Shown: positions 26,554 to 39,702 of the stretch, piece by piece
Position numbering within the stretch: the stretch's first letter is position 1
How the letters are laid out: every line of letters begins with the position of its first letter
Assembly: GCA_003508835.1 (NCBI GenBank)
Contig: PUFA01000116.1
Location: 5,146,001 to 5,210,000 of the forward strand
Source: Eonycteris spelaea
Lineage: Eukaryota; Chordata; Mammalia; Chiroptera; Pteropodidae
Length of the DNA stretch: 64,000 bases
Reading direction: 5' to 3'
The notes under the pieces: generated by a model
Told to the model about the DNA's origin: nothing
The model's database searches: none
Seen by the model: only the letters and a program-made list of their open reading frames with translations
Position numbers and translations under genes: made by a program

Positions 26554-28109
26554 GACTCAATTTTCCATTAGCTGGATCCCCAAAATGCTCACAGCCTCTC
26601 TAGTATTACCTGCCTCTAGGGTAAGTATGAAAAATGGAAGGTAAGAACAGGAAGTGACATTAGCCCAACCAACTGCAATTAAAATTCTTAATTTTGAAAA
26701 TTTTCACAAGGCATATTTAAAAAACAAAAACACACAACCATGTACCTTGGAGGACCTCATGCAAGTAAAAATCCATAAAGCTTAATGTTTATTAGCTTCA
26801 TGGTAAATCTGCTTCTGGTTATAGGAGAGGGGGATTAACTACAGATGCAATATCCTTGAGATGACCACAGAGCATACGTAAGAAATGATCATACAAATGG
26901 GCATGGAACCTGTGCTGAGTAAGAGAGTAATAAGACAAAGTATAGATGAGAAAAATGTATTAAGGTAGTAGAGGTCATGGCAGGGTCAAAATCTAGTGAA
27001 GTGATAAGACTACATGATATGAACTGGAAAGATAAAAATTGCAGCGAGCAGTCAGAGTGGGGTCCCTGATATGGAGATGTTAGAGGCAATGCGGTTATTG
27101 GCAACAGAAAGGGCACCATCACAGAAGTGGGTGACAGAGGTAGTTAGTGGTCAAAAACACAGGAAGGAGATAGAACTCAAGTGAGAGGCCAGGATGCCAA
27201 ATGGTTCTCCTGCGTAGATGCAGAAATTTACATGTGATGACAAAATTAGTGGTAAAACAGTTTTACAAGGAGGATAGATATAAATGAAGAAAAGAAGGGA
27301 TGATGGTGCTATAGTTTGATAGCACGTGCTTCAGAGAAGCTAAAGTTATTTAGAGTGAAAAGCAATGGAAGGGGCAGAGCATCAAGAAAGATACCCTCTT
27401 TACCGCCCACCCAGTATCAGGGGAAATATGGGAGGCAAAGGGTCTGTATTTGAGAGGAATGAGGGGAATTAGAATTCTCAGTGAAAAGCCAGGTTGAAGT
27501 TAGAGCAAAAAAAGAAGAATGTATTCAAGAAAGACACTCAGCACATGGAGTCTTTTGCTGAAAACGGAGCATGAGTTTCAGATGACAACTGAAAATGATT
27601 ATGGTATCACTGGAGGTCATAGTATTTTGGTCAGACATGTTTGGCAAACTGAGATTTTAAAGCACAGATTATGGACAACCTATAAAATGTGGACCTCCTG
27701 TCAAGCCTCAGATAAACAGGTTTTTGATGCAGGAAGAATTCTTTGGGATAGTCTTTTAGAGAAAAGTGGTTAATCAGATCTAATTAAAACCTCTTTCTCA
27801 ACTGGGCTCTAAGTCCTTATTGTTGGGGTTGGGGTGCGGCAGCTTCATTTTGTATTTATTACTCTGGCTTTGATTTCTTCACTTTCAACACATGAAACAC
27901 ATGAAAGTATATAGCTTTTAAAACTTAATTTTATACTTAGAAGGTTTTAGTTCATTGCTTGTCTTATTCACACTTAATTTTTATGTTGCCAGTTCTTTAT
28001 TTAAGCCATTTTTTGTTGCCTGAAGTTTTCCACATTTTTCTTGTTGTAATTGTTATAGTCTTAATAAAGAATGAAAGGATGAATGTTACTGTGTTCTTGC
28101 ATATGTAAA
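26554..28109. other. Unassigned DNA
   Basis: Part of the ancient L2-like family may lie near 26930-27360. No gene is supported. Confidence 0.35.
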
Positions 28110-29340
28110 TATGTATTTCTGTCACAATTTGAAAGTGAATGATGTCAAGAGAATGAAAAGACAAGCCACACGCTGGAAAAAAGGTGTTGCAAAAGGCATA
28201 CCTGATAAAGAACGGTTATCAAAGATAGACAAAGAACTCTTAAAACTTGACAATGAGAAAACAATCTGATTAAAAACGACCCAAATACCTTAACACACAC
28301 CTCACTAAAGAAGATATATAGATGATAAATAAATATTTGAAAATATATGCTTCACATCATTATGTCATTAGGGAAGTGAAAATTAAAACAACAATGAAAT
28401 AGCACTACACATCTGCAGAATGGCCAAAATTCATCACATTGACAACCCCAACTGCTGGTGAAATATGGAACAACAGAAATTCTCATTCACTGCTGGTAGG
28501 AATGCAAAATGGTACAACCACTTTGGAAAACAGTTTGATGATGTCTTGCAAAACTAAACGTACATTTACCATATGATTCAGAAATCATAGGTCTTGGTAT
28601 TTACTCAAAGGAATCAAAAAATGTGTCCACACAAAACCTGACACAAATGTTTACAGAAGCTTTATTAATAATTACCAAAATGTAAAAACAAACAGGGTGT
28701 CCTTCAGTAAGTGAATGGATAAACTGTGGTAGATACAATGGAATATTATTCCGTTCTAAAAAAAAATAAACTATTAAGCCATGAAAAGACATAGAGGAAA
28801 TTTAAATGTGTATTACTAAGGCAAAGAAGCCAGTTTGAAAAGGCTATATATGACATCTGGACCCATTTTTGCTACCTGGACGTAGGTTCACAGTGATATA
28901 TAATTGACATGTACTATCTTGACAGTTCTTTTTATAACTCTTTCTGCTTATTATATCTATAGAACAGAAAGATTAAGTAAACTAACAGAACTGGAGATTC
29001 ATAATTCAAAAATAATCATGGCAGGCTGTGTGATATGTGAAAAACAATAATAAAATTAGCAAAGCTAAATATACATACCTACATTTAAGTTTAAAAAAAA
29101 AAAGAGTTCAAAGGGTTTGGAGACTTTGTAACCAGTTTATAGGAAACAGGTCTTGGGAAATTAGTTAAATAAAACACTACGGCGATGAATAATTTTGGAA
29201 ATAAATATGGTGATGTTTGCACATTTCCAATGCAATTAATGCCACTGAATTGTACACTTAAAAATGGCTAAAATGGCAAATTTTATGTTATATATATTTT
29301 ACTACGATGAGATTATAGTAAAGCCATGGATATTTTGTAT
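28110..29340 (+). mobile_element. LINE-1 3' end, older copy
   Basis: Plus-strand ORF2 end (CAAAAGGCATACCTGATAAAG near 28192, TGGAAAACAGTTTGATGATG near 28527, TGGAATATTATTCC near 28740) and a 3' UTR (TTGTACACTTAAAAATGGC near 29252). Strongly decayed. Confidence 0.85.
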
Positions 29341-29941
29341 CTTAAAAACAAATTTACTTCTTGAAAAGGAGATCCAGCATACTGGTCTAAACAAATATTG
29401 TATATTATTTACATCAGGATACCATATCACTTTCTAGATTAATGCATAAAAGGTGCTGAAAGTTATAAAATAGCTGTCATTCAGAAAGAGATGAAGAAAC
29501 CATTTGTAATTATTCTGGAGGAAATCAGGTTATTCTACTACAAATAACTGGGATATTGTCATGTAGAAAGAGGAACAGACATTCTCCATTCTGTTCCACA
29601 AGATAGAGGTAGACCTAGTAGGTGGAATTCACCTGTCTATTCATTCCACAAACCAGGTCTGCTTGATAAAGCCATGGGTCATTCCTTTGGGCATTGATAC
29701 ACTAATAAAAAATGTGGATACCTGAGACAAGATGATCTAAGATGAGGCTCTCATGGATCACTGACACGTAAATTATCTGATATCGACCTATATAAGAAAA
29801 TCCATTAATCGGGGAAAGGGGGGAACACTTTATTTAGTGCAAGGAGCTGATCATAATAGTCTTCTTTAGCGTAAGTGTGAGAGTCCCATCTACACTTATC
29901 TGATCTCCTTTTCAGTTTCAATGATAGATAATAGTAAGTTC
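29341..29941. other. 3' flank of the OR2Q1-like pseudogene
   Basis: Nothing assignable. Confidence 0.35.
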
Positions 29942-30886
29942 TTACAGTCTACTCTTTACTCTGAACTTCTCTAAAACTTTCCAGAGAGCAGCCAGGACAT
30001 CCTTATTCTTCAAGCTGTAGATCACAGGGTTTAACATAGGTGCCACCACAGCATAAAATAGAGCAATCATCTTCTCCTCTTTCACTGAAGATGCTGACCG
30101 TGGCACCAGGTAGGTAAACATGGTGGCCCCAAAGCACATGCTAACCACAGTGAGGTGAGAGGCACAAGTCCCAAAGGCTTTGCTACGGCCCTGAGTAGAA
30201 CGAATGCGCAGAATGGCAGCAACTATATGACCATAGGAGAATAAAACCAGGGAACAGGGAAGCATGATCACCAGAAACCCTGAGAAGGCCACCACAACCA
30301 TGTTGAGGGAGATGTCCACACAGGCTAGCCGTAGAACAGCTAGGGTCTCACAGGCAAAGTGATTAATAATATTGTGGCACAGGGGAAGTCGAAAGGTGAT
30401 GACTGTTTCCATCAGAGAATTAATTAAACCAGCCCCCAAGCAGCCCGCAGCCAAGCCAGGCACAGCCCTCCGTGCATGATGACTGTGTAGTGCAGTGGGT
30501 GGCACACCGCCACATAGCGGTCATAGGCCATAGCTCCCAGCAGGAAGAACTCAGACCCACCCAGTGCCAGGGATGCACAGAGCTGGAGAACACAGCTGTG
30601 GAATGGATGGACTTCTGTGCTGAGAGCAGGTGGGCCAGCATTTGTGGAACAATACTATTTGCATAACAAAGGTCTACAAAGGATAAAACAGTAAGGAAGA
30701 AGTACATGGGGTTATGAAGCCTGTTGTCCAGTCTGATAAGAAGAAGAAGAAGAGAATTTCCCACAACAGTCACTAAGTACATGGCCAGGAACAAGACAAA
30801 GAGAAAGACCTGAGTCCCCCAGTCACTGGACAGCCCCAGCAGAATGAATTCACTCACCATGTCTGTGTTTTATTTTCCTGTCCCAT
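29942..30886 (-). pseudogene. Broken olfactory receptor, OR2Q1-like by position
   Basis: An OR2-family receptor with three 1-base losses. The ancestral start at 30886 encodes [10 protein letters not shown], then a missing base closes the frame at codon 11; a second ATG at 30860 re-enters the true frame as [11 protein letters not shown] second loss near 30605, after LLSAQKS, shifts the frame through helix 3, where [10 protein letters not shown] is still readable in another frame. A third near 30450 returns to the frame of the last 170 or so residues, which keep KAFGTCASHL and NPVIYSLKN. The C-terminal frame ends at 29942. A splice acceptor ending GTCTTCAG lies at 30900-30893, 6 bases before the ancestral ATG. 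The closest relative inside the window is OR2F. Its place between OR2F and OR6B1 matches human OR2Q1P; the name rests on that, not on a search. Confidence 0.88.
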
Positions 30887-30900
30887 GAATTTCTGAAGAC

Positions 30901-33900
30901 CAAACTAAAGATGTCAAAATAACAAATCACAGAAACTTGGGATTGGAAGAGTGGCTCTTAGACCATATGGAGAGCCTACCCACCTGAACTTTTAAAGTTT
31001 TCCTAGAACATCTCAGTCAACTCTGCTTGAACACATCCATAGATGAAGAAGACAGTGGGACCCAGCTGTGCAGCTGGAAATGAAGAAAAGAATAAGTTAC
31101 ATTCTTGGAATTCAATTTACTGTAACATAATTGCTCTCAAACATCTGCTCTTAAACTGGGAAAGGAAATTAATAAAGTATTTAGATTTAAAATCCTACTC
31201 AATTTGTTATAGGAGATAATTCCTGTCTTTCTAGTGAGAAAATTTTTGGTCTGCAAGGCAGATTATTCTGATTTCTGAATGATGTTCAGTACCATTTAAC
31301 CTCTTTTTGTTTACTGAGTTTCCTTTCTATGTATCTCTGACAAAACCCTACTTGCCTCTCCTCAGTGTGATATATCTATCTATGAAGCCCTGAATTTTAA
31401 ATATTCTTACAGTTTTTTACTAAGTGATTTTAAATGTATCTTCTGTAACTTGCCCTTTTACTTTTAGAGTTTCAAGTAGGAGGTCTCTTCTTCACCTGAC
31501 TCATACCAGTGTGGCTCAGCTGGGCAAGATGGCCAGCTTCAAGAATCAAGTGTCACATGAAGAGAAGTTATACAGAGCTTCTAAACTTCATCTCTTATGG
31601 GGGCAAATTTGATGAAGTGTTTAATGACGTCAGGTTATTACTCAATAACAATGTTTGCTCAAGGAAAGGAAAGCTCAGTCATTTCACAATATAAAACTGA
31701 TTAGTCCTTGCCAATGAAGATAGAAGGACGATCAGGATCAGATCATAATTACAGAACATGATGACATAGGCACTAGTAGCTTTTTGACCCCAAACCAAAA
31801 TTTCTTTACTGTTTGCTCACTTACCAAAGAAAAGAAGTGATTCATAACTAAACTATATAGATGACAGTCTGAGGTCTTAGAGACAATCCTGTGATAGATC
31901 CACATGAAAATTCATTGTTCCAATGGCTTCTATATTATTCATTCTGTAACTATAGACAGCAGACTACAGCTGCATTTATTGAAAGCTTCAAGTTTTAGCC
32001 TAAAAGCTTTTAGAATAATTGTTAGATATCATATATTTATAACACAATTGGTTTGGGAGACTTAAGGTTATAATTCATTATTATAAAGATAGTAATATTC
32101 AGATGGTTAGTCATAAAATATTCAGAATTTAGTATTGTTTTGAGTAAGGTCCAAAATTTCAAGGATTCTTAAAAACAGCTTTCAGAAATTGAGTGTCACA
32201 CAATAATTAGTGGAAATGATAAAACAATGTCAGATACACATTCGGCCCTTACCAAAGAAAGCTTCAGTCATCTATTAATTCAAAATAAATTGGAACAAGG
32301 AACCACTCAGCTTACAAGACTGACAAAGAAATGTACAATCCTTAAAGGTGTAAGAGATTCTGCACGAGTCAAAAGTAAAATAAAGAATTCAAAATCTTCA
32401 TGACAAATAGTTTATAATCAAGAATAGCACTTTTTTAGAATGTTCAAAATTAACAACTTGTTTAGTTTCATGGCTGAAAACTTTTGATTATACCTACTTT
32501 ACATCAATTTCTTTAATACTGGAATAGAAAAATATTGTCATTAAACTAGTTGGAAAATTCCCAAACCATGAAGCTCTGATAAAAATATGGACAGGTAATG
32601 TTTACAGTGTTTCCCCAGCCCTGTAAATGTACTTCTGAATCTCTTTATTTTTTTGAGATTTACAACAGTAAAGAACACACTACAAAATCAGCTAACTGCA
32701 AGACTCATCCATCCTTCCCCATCCAGCTGCTTTGTTCCCAAATATGGCTTCCTACCCTTATAGTTTTCAGAATATTTTTGAACTGTGGGGGTCATCAGGC
32801 CATTTTCACAGGCGCAAAGGAGTTTTCTGGAAAATTCATTATAACTTCTTTCCCTAAGAATATCATTTTAAATATGAATATTTGAACTATATTTTCTCCA
32901 CGTGGAAATGTTTGCTTTTATCTTTTTATTTTTTGTACCTAGTATCCTAATGGCTACAGATAGCAAATATGTGTGTATATACATATACATATATTTCAAA
33001 AATTGCTGACAACATAGACATTGAAGAAATCAATAGTTATTTTGTACTTACTAGTTTGTGTTAGGATTTAACTAAATATTTAAACTGAACAACTACACAA
33101 ATCACAAATAAAAACTAAAACATACCAAAGTGGGATAAATTGTCTTCAATAAGTATTTCTATGGTGACCTATTCTTTAAAGGCATACCAGTGACTTTCTT
33201 CTACATTACATGTAAGACCTATCATCAATAACCTTTCTTCAGCCTGTCTGCCAAGGTTCAAAAGGAACTGTGATACAGCAACTCCTCTAGGTATATCAGC
33301 AGGTATGTATGTGCACACATAGGTGCCATGGATATGAAGGTGATGGTTAATGGTAGATTCATTTATACTATTTACAATTCTATAATCAGGACTTAAAGTG
33401 TGTCAGTTTTTAAAAAGCAAACAAACAACAACAAAACAAGTGGTATTTTCCTACCTATCTCTGAACACATTTCCAAAGAAGGGTATTTGTGTGTAAAGCC
33501 ATGTTGTTTTTGCTCAATAGTTTAGGCAGACAAGTGTATTTCCAAGTGACACAATACTTGTGTGAGCAATTTTTAATAAAATATAGTCGATATTTTTTAA
33601 AAAGTGATATGTTAAAGTCAAAGTAAAACCTATTTCTCTGTAAAATTGTTTCAAATAACTTACCTAAGTCAATTACCCTGTGAATCATTGAATGGTCAGG
33701 TTCGGTTTCAGAAAATCTTCTCAATCCTGTGTATTATTTTGGTGGCAGGCAGTGGGAAGAAAACGAACAAGTTCCTGAAACACTCTTGCCAAGCCAGAGT
33801 GCAAACAGTCCCTAGGGTGGGAAGAATGTTAAGAGAAGAATTTAAAACCATAACTGTACTTTTTTCTATATTAAGTTGATATAAACACTTATTTGCTGAA

Positions 33901-34236
33901 CACTTGCTCTAAATATACATCTATATACACAAATAATAATTTTCACAACAACACTCTGAACTTTGGCTTATTACTTCTATTTTGCAGATGAAAAAGGTGG
34001 AGCAGACAGTGAAGTTAGCAAGTAAACTGATTATCTGATAATTTGGGACACACCACCATGCCACTCCTATACACAGCGTGAACCTGCACACAGCACAACA
34101 GCCATTGAGGAAAGGCTGTGGATTCATCAAACACAAAAATCAGGAGACTTACCAAGAGGACTAATTGAGTTCCTCCACACTTTGGTCTCATTCACTTTGG
34201 AGCCATGGTGGACCAGAGTAGGCCCCTCCCACTCAC
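30901..34236. other. OR2Q1-like upstream region, presumed intron
   Basis: No gene or clear repeat is seen, apart from a MIR-like piece near 33895-34015. Confidence 0.4.
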
Positions 34237-34330
34237 CTGTAAAGTTCAAATCTGGCTCTAAGCCACATGGCCAACATGAAGAAGAGGAGGAATACAGCAT
34301 ATGTCTCCCATTAGAGACTGTCTTGTTGCA
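34237..34330 (-). other. Possible non-coding exon upstream of the OR2Q1-like receptor
   Basis: On the minus strand ACAG followed by GTGAGTGG gives a consensus splice donor at 34237/34236, 3.3 kb upstream of the OR2Q1-like acceptor at 30893. A second donor-like site, TTG followed by GTAAGTC, lies near 34150. Both could be chance in a region this size. No duplicated copy is available to test conservation, and the upstream edge is arbitrary. Confidence 0.2.
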
Positions 34331-37300
34331 GGATGTGGTTAACTGGCCTCTTCTGTAAACTTGAAAAGGTGATCACACTTCTTTGCGTCTGGGTGATGAA
34401 TATGACAGCTTATGGGGGGCTCCATGCCAGGAAGTCCATTCTTCCTCCTCTAAGAATAAATGAAGGGCTCTGATTATGTAAAATAAGAACATGAAAATGC
34501 TCTAATATCAGAAACGGATATATCAAGTACTTAACATTTAAAAATCAACTTTCAAAAGAGGTGAACCTGAGGACATTTTTGTATAGCCAAAAGAACATCC
34601 TTAACAGGTAAAAGGTGAGGGCTGATAGAAGATCCTGGACTTGAGGGGATGAGTCTTATCTGGTGGGAAAGATTTGTCCCTTCTGAGCTGTCTCTCCAGG
34701 GGAACTAGATAGAAGTCTATTCTCTGTAGCGGTGAGTGCTTATAAATAGTGCCAACACATCCCCTACTGTTTGTGTAAATAGTCCTGTCCCACTAACATA
34801 AAAAGAAGGTTGTTTCCAGGTTACTTGGCAACCATATGAAAGGTAGAGGTAAACTCTGAGTGGCCATGTAGTGAAGCCAATGTCATTATGAAAGTGGAGC
34901 TAAGAACCAGTTCTTTCCAGTCATAGGAATGCTTTCCACAGTGTCCCTTGGGACGCCATATACAAACACACTCACTCATGCCCAAGCTGTTCTCAGACTT
35001 CTTTTCATACCTACTTAGCTATACAGTCACATGCATAAAACCAAAAGACTGTGCATGTACTAAATGCCACTGAACTGTACACTATAAAATAGTTAATTTT
35101 GGGTTATGTGAATTTGATTTAAAATGAAAAAGGCTTCCCAGACTGGTGATATATATTCATAAAATGTCTTTCTCAAAAAAAATAAAGAAAACTACCCCAA
35201 TTTAAATAAATAACTAGTAGATGTAAACAGACAAATATCTGAAAGAGAAAGGTAGGCAAAATGGGTAAATGAGAAAAGGAGAGGATACTGAAATGTAAAT
35301 AAAAATAAATGGGAGAGGTTACTGATAAGCTATCTGTGGAAAAAAGTAAAATGTTAGAGAGAGAATGAATAGTTAGGGAAAAGGAAACCAGAAAGGAAGA
35401 CAAAGTAAAAGGGTACAATGAAGAAGCCAAGGCTATAAAAATGAAAAAAAAAAATGAGAAAGAAATGGAAACAATGAAAAAGAAAATTGAAATAAGCTTT
35501 TATAAATCCATTTTATCAGCATTTAATCAATTTACATATTGCTAGTTATCTAATATTTTATACACGAGGGCTTCAATATTTTATTTATCCTGGTACTCAG
35601 TCCTGGAGTGTTGTTTAGTCCTTCCTTGCAGTGAGATTTTCTAGAATTTGATTCTATCATGGTGGAAATACAATTACAAGAAAAATCAACGGATCCTCAG
35701 AAAACTTGGACAGAGAGGTCCAAATTTAGAACACACCCCTCCAACAAATCTTCACATTTCTTTTGTTACATTACTGAAAACTCTAAAATTCCCCACCAAA
35801 AAATAAAAGACTCAGACACACATAACTAGTAGAGAAATATTTGGCATTATTGAATTCATTTTCACACTAGCTTAATTTCTGTTCTTCCACCCCTTTTATA
35901 ATAATCTCCTTTGTAAAGAGGAGCAAATACTTCAGCAGAATCATCTCTGTATTGCCAAAGCACAGTGAAATGATCATAAACCCATATTCCTTTACTGTAA
36001 GCTTAGTTTTGAGAGGAGACGGATACTGGATGAAGAAAAGATGACCAAGTAGGATGCACAGAGAGAAGAAAGGAAGCAGGGCAGATGGCACAGACTGAGC
36101 TGGAGCAGAAGCTAGGTCTCCAAGGTCACATCGCCTCCCGTGGGCCTGTCTCCCCTCCTCCCTGCTCAGACCTTTCTAGCCTCTGCCGCTATCAGGTTTT
36201 CTCTTCTTTGCCCAGAGTACTTAGAGAATGAACATCAAGCTAGAACGGTCACACGAGTAGCTGACACAAATTTTAATTACAAGTAGAATATCTGCATTTA
36301 TCATAACCAACAACAGGCTGCACCCTTGGATCATTTTAATGCAGCTCAAACATGTTATTTTGAAAGACCCTTTCCACTGGACTGATGTTTTATAGAAACA
36401 CACATATTCTCCTAAAATCCTACTACATCAGTTTTCACATCTGTAAAATGAAGGTAATAGCATAAATAATCCCTTTCCCAGAGGAATATACAGTTACCTA
36501 GCATTAATAAAAACAACAAAAATGATTAATATACAAATGGAAGTAAACTTGTAAAATACAAATGGAAATAAACTTAGGATGTTTAGTTAAGACTTCTAAA
36601 AACATGCACTAGCTAAGTAACCTATTCAGCATGCAATTGTGGACGCTGGGACCTAGAGAAAATACATTATATTCCCGCCCAGCCCTCAATATGCAATCCT
36701 GGGAAGCATTTCAGATAGGGATGTTACTTTAAATACTTTTCCCTACACAGAAATTCTATATGGAGAGAAAGAACCTAGTCTCTAAGGGTTATCTTTCTCC
36801 CAGCATCTGCAAAGAAAATGTCCATCAGTACAGACTTGGCCCCTGACCCCTATTTCCAGGAGTCAGTGAAAAGCAGAGATAGAGACTACAGATCTGGTGT
36901 TGATTCATTAGTAGGCCCGGGCCCATCACAAGTGGGGAACCCTTAAAACACTTGAACAGTTCTGGCTTCCTAATTTGAGTAGCCAGAACGTATTTTCTCA
37001 GGACAAATTTCTACTAGAGGACAGTTAAGTCAAACCACCATAATCTGAGCTTAAAGTATACAGAAAGAAGCCATGGATTACAGGACTTGGTTTCATAATT
37101 TATGCGCCTAAATAAGTGTTGAAGACCGAAAAATGCCAGACTCACCTTTGGAGAGTGGAGGAGGCCGTCCTGTGCAGGGTGGGGAAAGTTGTGCAACTTG
37201 AAGCAAGTGCAGTTGGAAAAGGTAACTTTAACTTTAGTTATGACATCTCAAGGGGCCAATTATGTTTTGTTTATTAGATTTCTTTTTATTTCCCTCCTCC

Positions 37301-38134
37301 TGTCTAGTCACTTCTGCACTGAACATCCTAACCTATATTTCAACTTTGTCAATGAAAGTTTTGTTTCCTTGTCCCTGGGGCATGAGAAGAAACTTGCCAA
37401 ACTTTAATTTCTCAGGGGAGGGGGAGTTACAACTGAGTCTTCAGTGCTATCACCTTCACAATGGTAAGAATTGTCATCCATTTCATGAGCATGAAGATGT
37501 GATTACACCTCAACTTCCTCATTTCGATTCACCCATCTCCACACTCCTTTGAGCAATAGCTCCCAGGCCAGGTGACACAGGGGACCACTGAGACACTCTG
37601 TGGTACATCACCTAATCTGAGCATGGGCAGGAAGACTTTTTATGCCAGTCCCTAGACAGAAGCTGCTTACTATTGGACTGCTCTCCATATTCTGGAATGT
37701 TCTTAAAACCTTCACTGTTCTTTTTCACTTTAAGGAAGACCACCTCCTAGAGCCTTGGTTTGGACTTAGGAATTTTCAATACTCAAAACTGTTAATAAAA
37801 GTAAAACCACCCTGTGTGAAAAAAACACAACTGAGGGTGTTAGGCACAGTGCCATGAACATGTAGAAGCCCAGTGCATTCCTCTCTTCCCCTCCACAGGA
37901 CTGGGGGAGACTTCCACCCGTGTGTCTTGTCCATGCAAGACAAGCAAGAGCAATAGTTTTTTTTGTTTGTTTAACTATGTTAAGAATGAGATTCATGTGA
38001 TGTAAGTGAAAGTGTAAAGCAAGCAACCAGGCATATATGTCTAGGGCTCAAGAGAAAGGTCTTGCCTGGCTTTGGAGCTAAGAAAAATAAGACCGTTAGC
38101 AATGGATTGTATGGGAGCACTGGATAGGAGGGAT
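34331..38134. other. Unassigned DNA between OR2Q1-like and OR2F unit A
   Basis: Purine-rich low complexity near 35160-35480. Open frames (for example 37262-37552, plus) have no recognisable domains. No gene is supported. Confidence 0.35.
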
Positions 38135-38176
38135 GCAAGGGTGGGATGGGTGGGATGGGTAGGTGGGTGGGAGGGA
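38135..38176 (+). repeat. G-rich repeat with G-quadruplex potential
   Basis: A run of at least six GGG groups separated by 1-3 bases (GGGTGGGATGGGTGGGATGGG and on to 38175). This fits the four-stack G-quadruplex pattern. It lies just below the TCTCTGAG-type repeat, next to the boundary of OR2F unit A. Confidence 0.85.
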
Positions 38177-38500
38177 TATCTCTGAGACTCGCCCTGAGTC
38201 TCTGTATCTCTGCATCTCCCTCTCTGACTTTGAATCTCTGACTCTCTCCCTTCTGAGTCTCTATCTCTGATTCTCTCCCTTCTGAGTCTCTATCTCTGAA
38301 TCTCTCCCTATTCAATATCATATTTCTCAGTCTTTTGCTCCTGAGTCCATTTCTCTGAGTCTCTTTATCTCTGAGTATCTCTCCCTAAATCTTTATATCT
38401 CTGAGTATATTTCTGAGTCTCCATCTGGGTCTCTATATCTCTGAGTCTTCCCTTCCAAGTCTCTATATCTCTGAGTCTCCCAAGTCTTTGTATATCTAAG
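38177..38500 (+). repeat. Degenerate TCTCTGAGTCTCTATC-type tandem repeat
   Basis: About 320 bases of imperfect units of TCTCTGAGTC, TCTATATC and TCCCTTC. Minus-strand frames through it give only Arg/Glu/Asp-rich low-complexity peptides. It directly precedes the lower edge of the OR2F unit A (38561). Confidence 0.9.
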
Positions 38501-38714
38501 TCTAAACAGTCCATGTGAAGCACCTGAACATGGCTTGACAAAATCAATTCTCAAACCCAATCCAACTACTCAGCCCCCTAACCCACACAATCAGTACTTG
38601 TTTCTTTATCTCCTTCCTGGTTGCCAGGACGATGCAGTTGATGACTGTCATATCTGAGTTGGGTGGGAGAACACACAGGCAAAGCTCTTTTCTCTGAATG
38701 ATGCTCATGACTCA

Positions 38715-39665
38715 TCACGTTGCCAGTTTTGATGTTAATCCAGATAATTTCCCTAACAGTTTCTGCCAGGCCCCCTTCACCTCCTTATTCCTTAGACTGT
38801 AAATCATGGGGTTCAGCATGGGCGTCAAAATGGCATAAAAGAGAGAGATCAGCTTCTCCTGAAGGACAGAGGGGCCGGAGCGGGGCTGGATGTAAATGAA
38901 AATGGCCATGCCATAGCACAGGATGACCACTGTGAGGTGAGAGGTACAGGTGTGGAAGGCTTTCTTTCTTCCTTCTGTGGACTGAATCTTCACAATGGTG
39001 CTGATGATCTTGATATATGACAAGAGAACCAAACAGAAAGGTGTCATCAGCAGGACAATGCTAGAAACCATGATTGTGACTCATTGGAAGAGGTGTCCAC
39101 ACAGGCTAGTCTGACCACAGCTAGGATTCACATGATATGTGATCAATAAACTTGTTTGCACACATGGGCAGCTGAAAGGTGATGGTAGTATGACAAGAGA
39201 GTTGACAGAGCCACTGACCCAGGATGTGATGGCCAACCTAGCACAGAGCCCTCCATGCATGATGACTGAGTACCGCAGGGGGTCACACACAGCCACATAG
39301 CGGTCATAGGCCATCACCGCCAGTAGAACAAACTCAATCCCACCCAAGGCCAAGGAGAAAAATAACTGGGATGCACAGCTCACGTATGGGATTACTTTAT
39401 GTTCTGCAAGAAGATGCACCAGCATCTGAGGGACGATGCTTGTGGCATAAGAGACATCAACGACGGAGAGGTTAGTGAGAAAGAAATACATGGGAGTGTG
39501 GAGTCGGCTGTCCAGTCTGATCAGAAGAACAATGAGGAAGTTTCCCAGCACGGTCACCAGGTATGTGATGGAGAATAAAACAAAGAGAGGGACCCGAGTG
39601 TCCCAGTCACTGGACAGGCCGAGGAGAATAAACTCTTTCGCCCACGTCTGGTTATCTGTTCCCAT
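38715..39665 (-). pseudogene. Broken OR2F-type olfactory receptor (unit A)
   Basis: A close copy of the intact gene at 52088-53041: outside one 140-base island I count about seven substitutions. The N-terminal 155 or so residues, including the NQT glycosylation site, PMYFF and [10 protein letters not shown], and the C-terminal 118 residues, including KAFHTCTSHL and NPMIY, are intact. Between 39185 and 39070 there are three separate 1-base deletions relative to unit B. They scramble about 38 residues of the second extracellular loop and helix 5 region and end in a TGA at 39081-39083. After the third deletion the original frame returns, so this TGA is the only stop in the overall frame. Splice acceptor and exon 1 block are still present. 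Non-functional as a receptor unless the assembly is wrong here. It may correspond to human OR2F1 or OR2F2. Confidence 0.93.
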
Positions 39666-39702
39666 TTAAAAAATGTGAGGATTATTAATCTGCAGAGAGA
39701 GT
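39666..39702 (-). other. 3' splice site and 5' UTR of the unit A coding exon
   Basis: The CTCTCTCTGCAG acceptor ends with AG at 39691-39690, 24 bases before the ATG, identical to unit B. It shows that this copy arose by DNA duplication with its exon structure, not by retroposition. Confidence 0.65.

Noticed and set aside
37980..38547. Arg/Glu-rich minus-strand frames
   Set aside because: They are translations of the TCTCTGAG-type tandem repeat.
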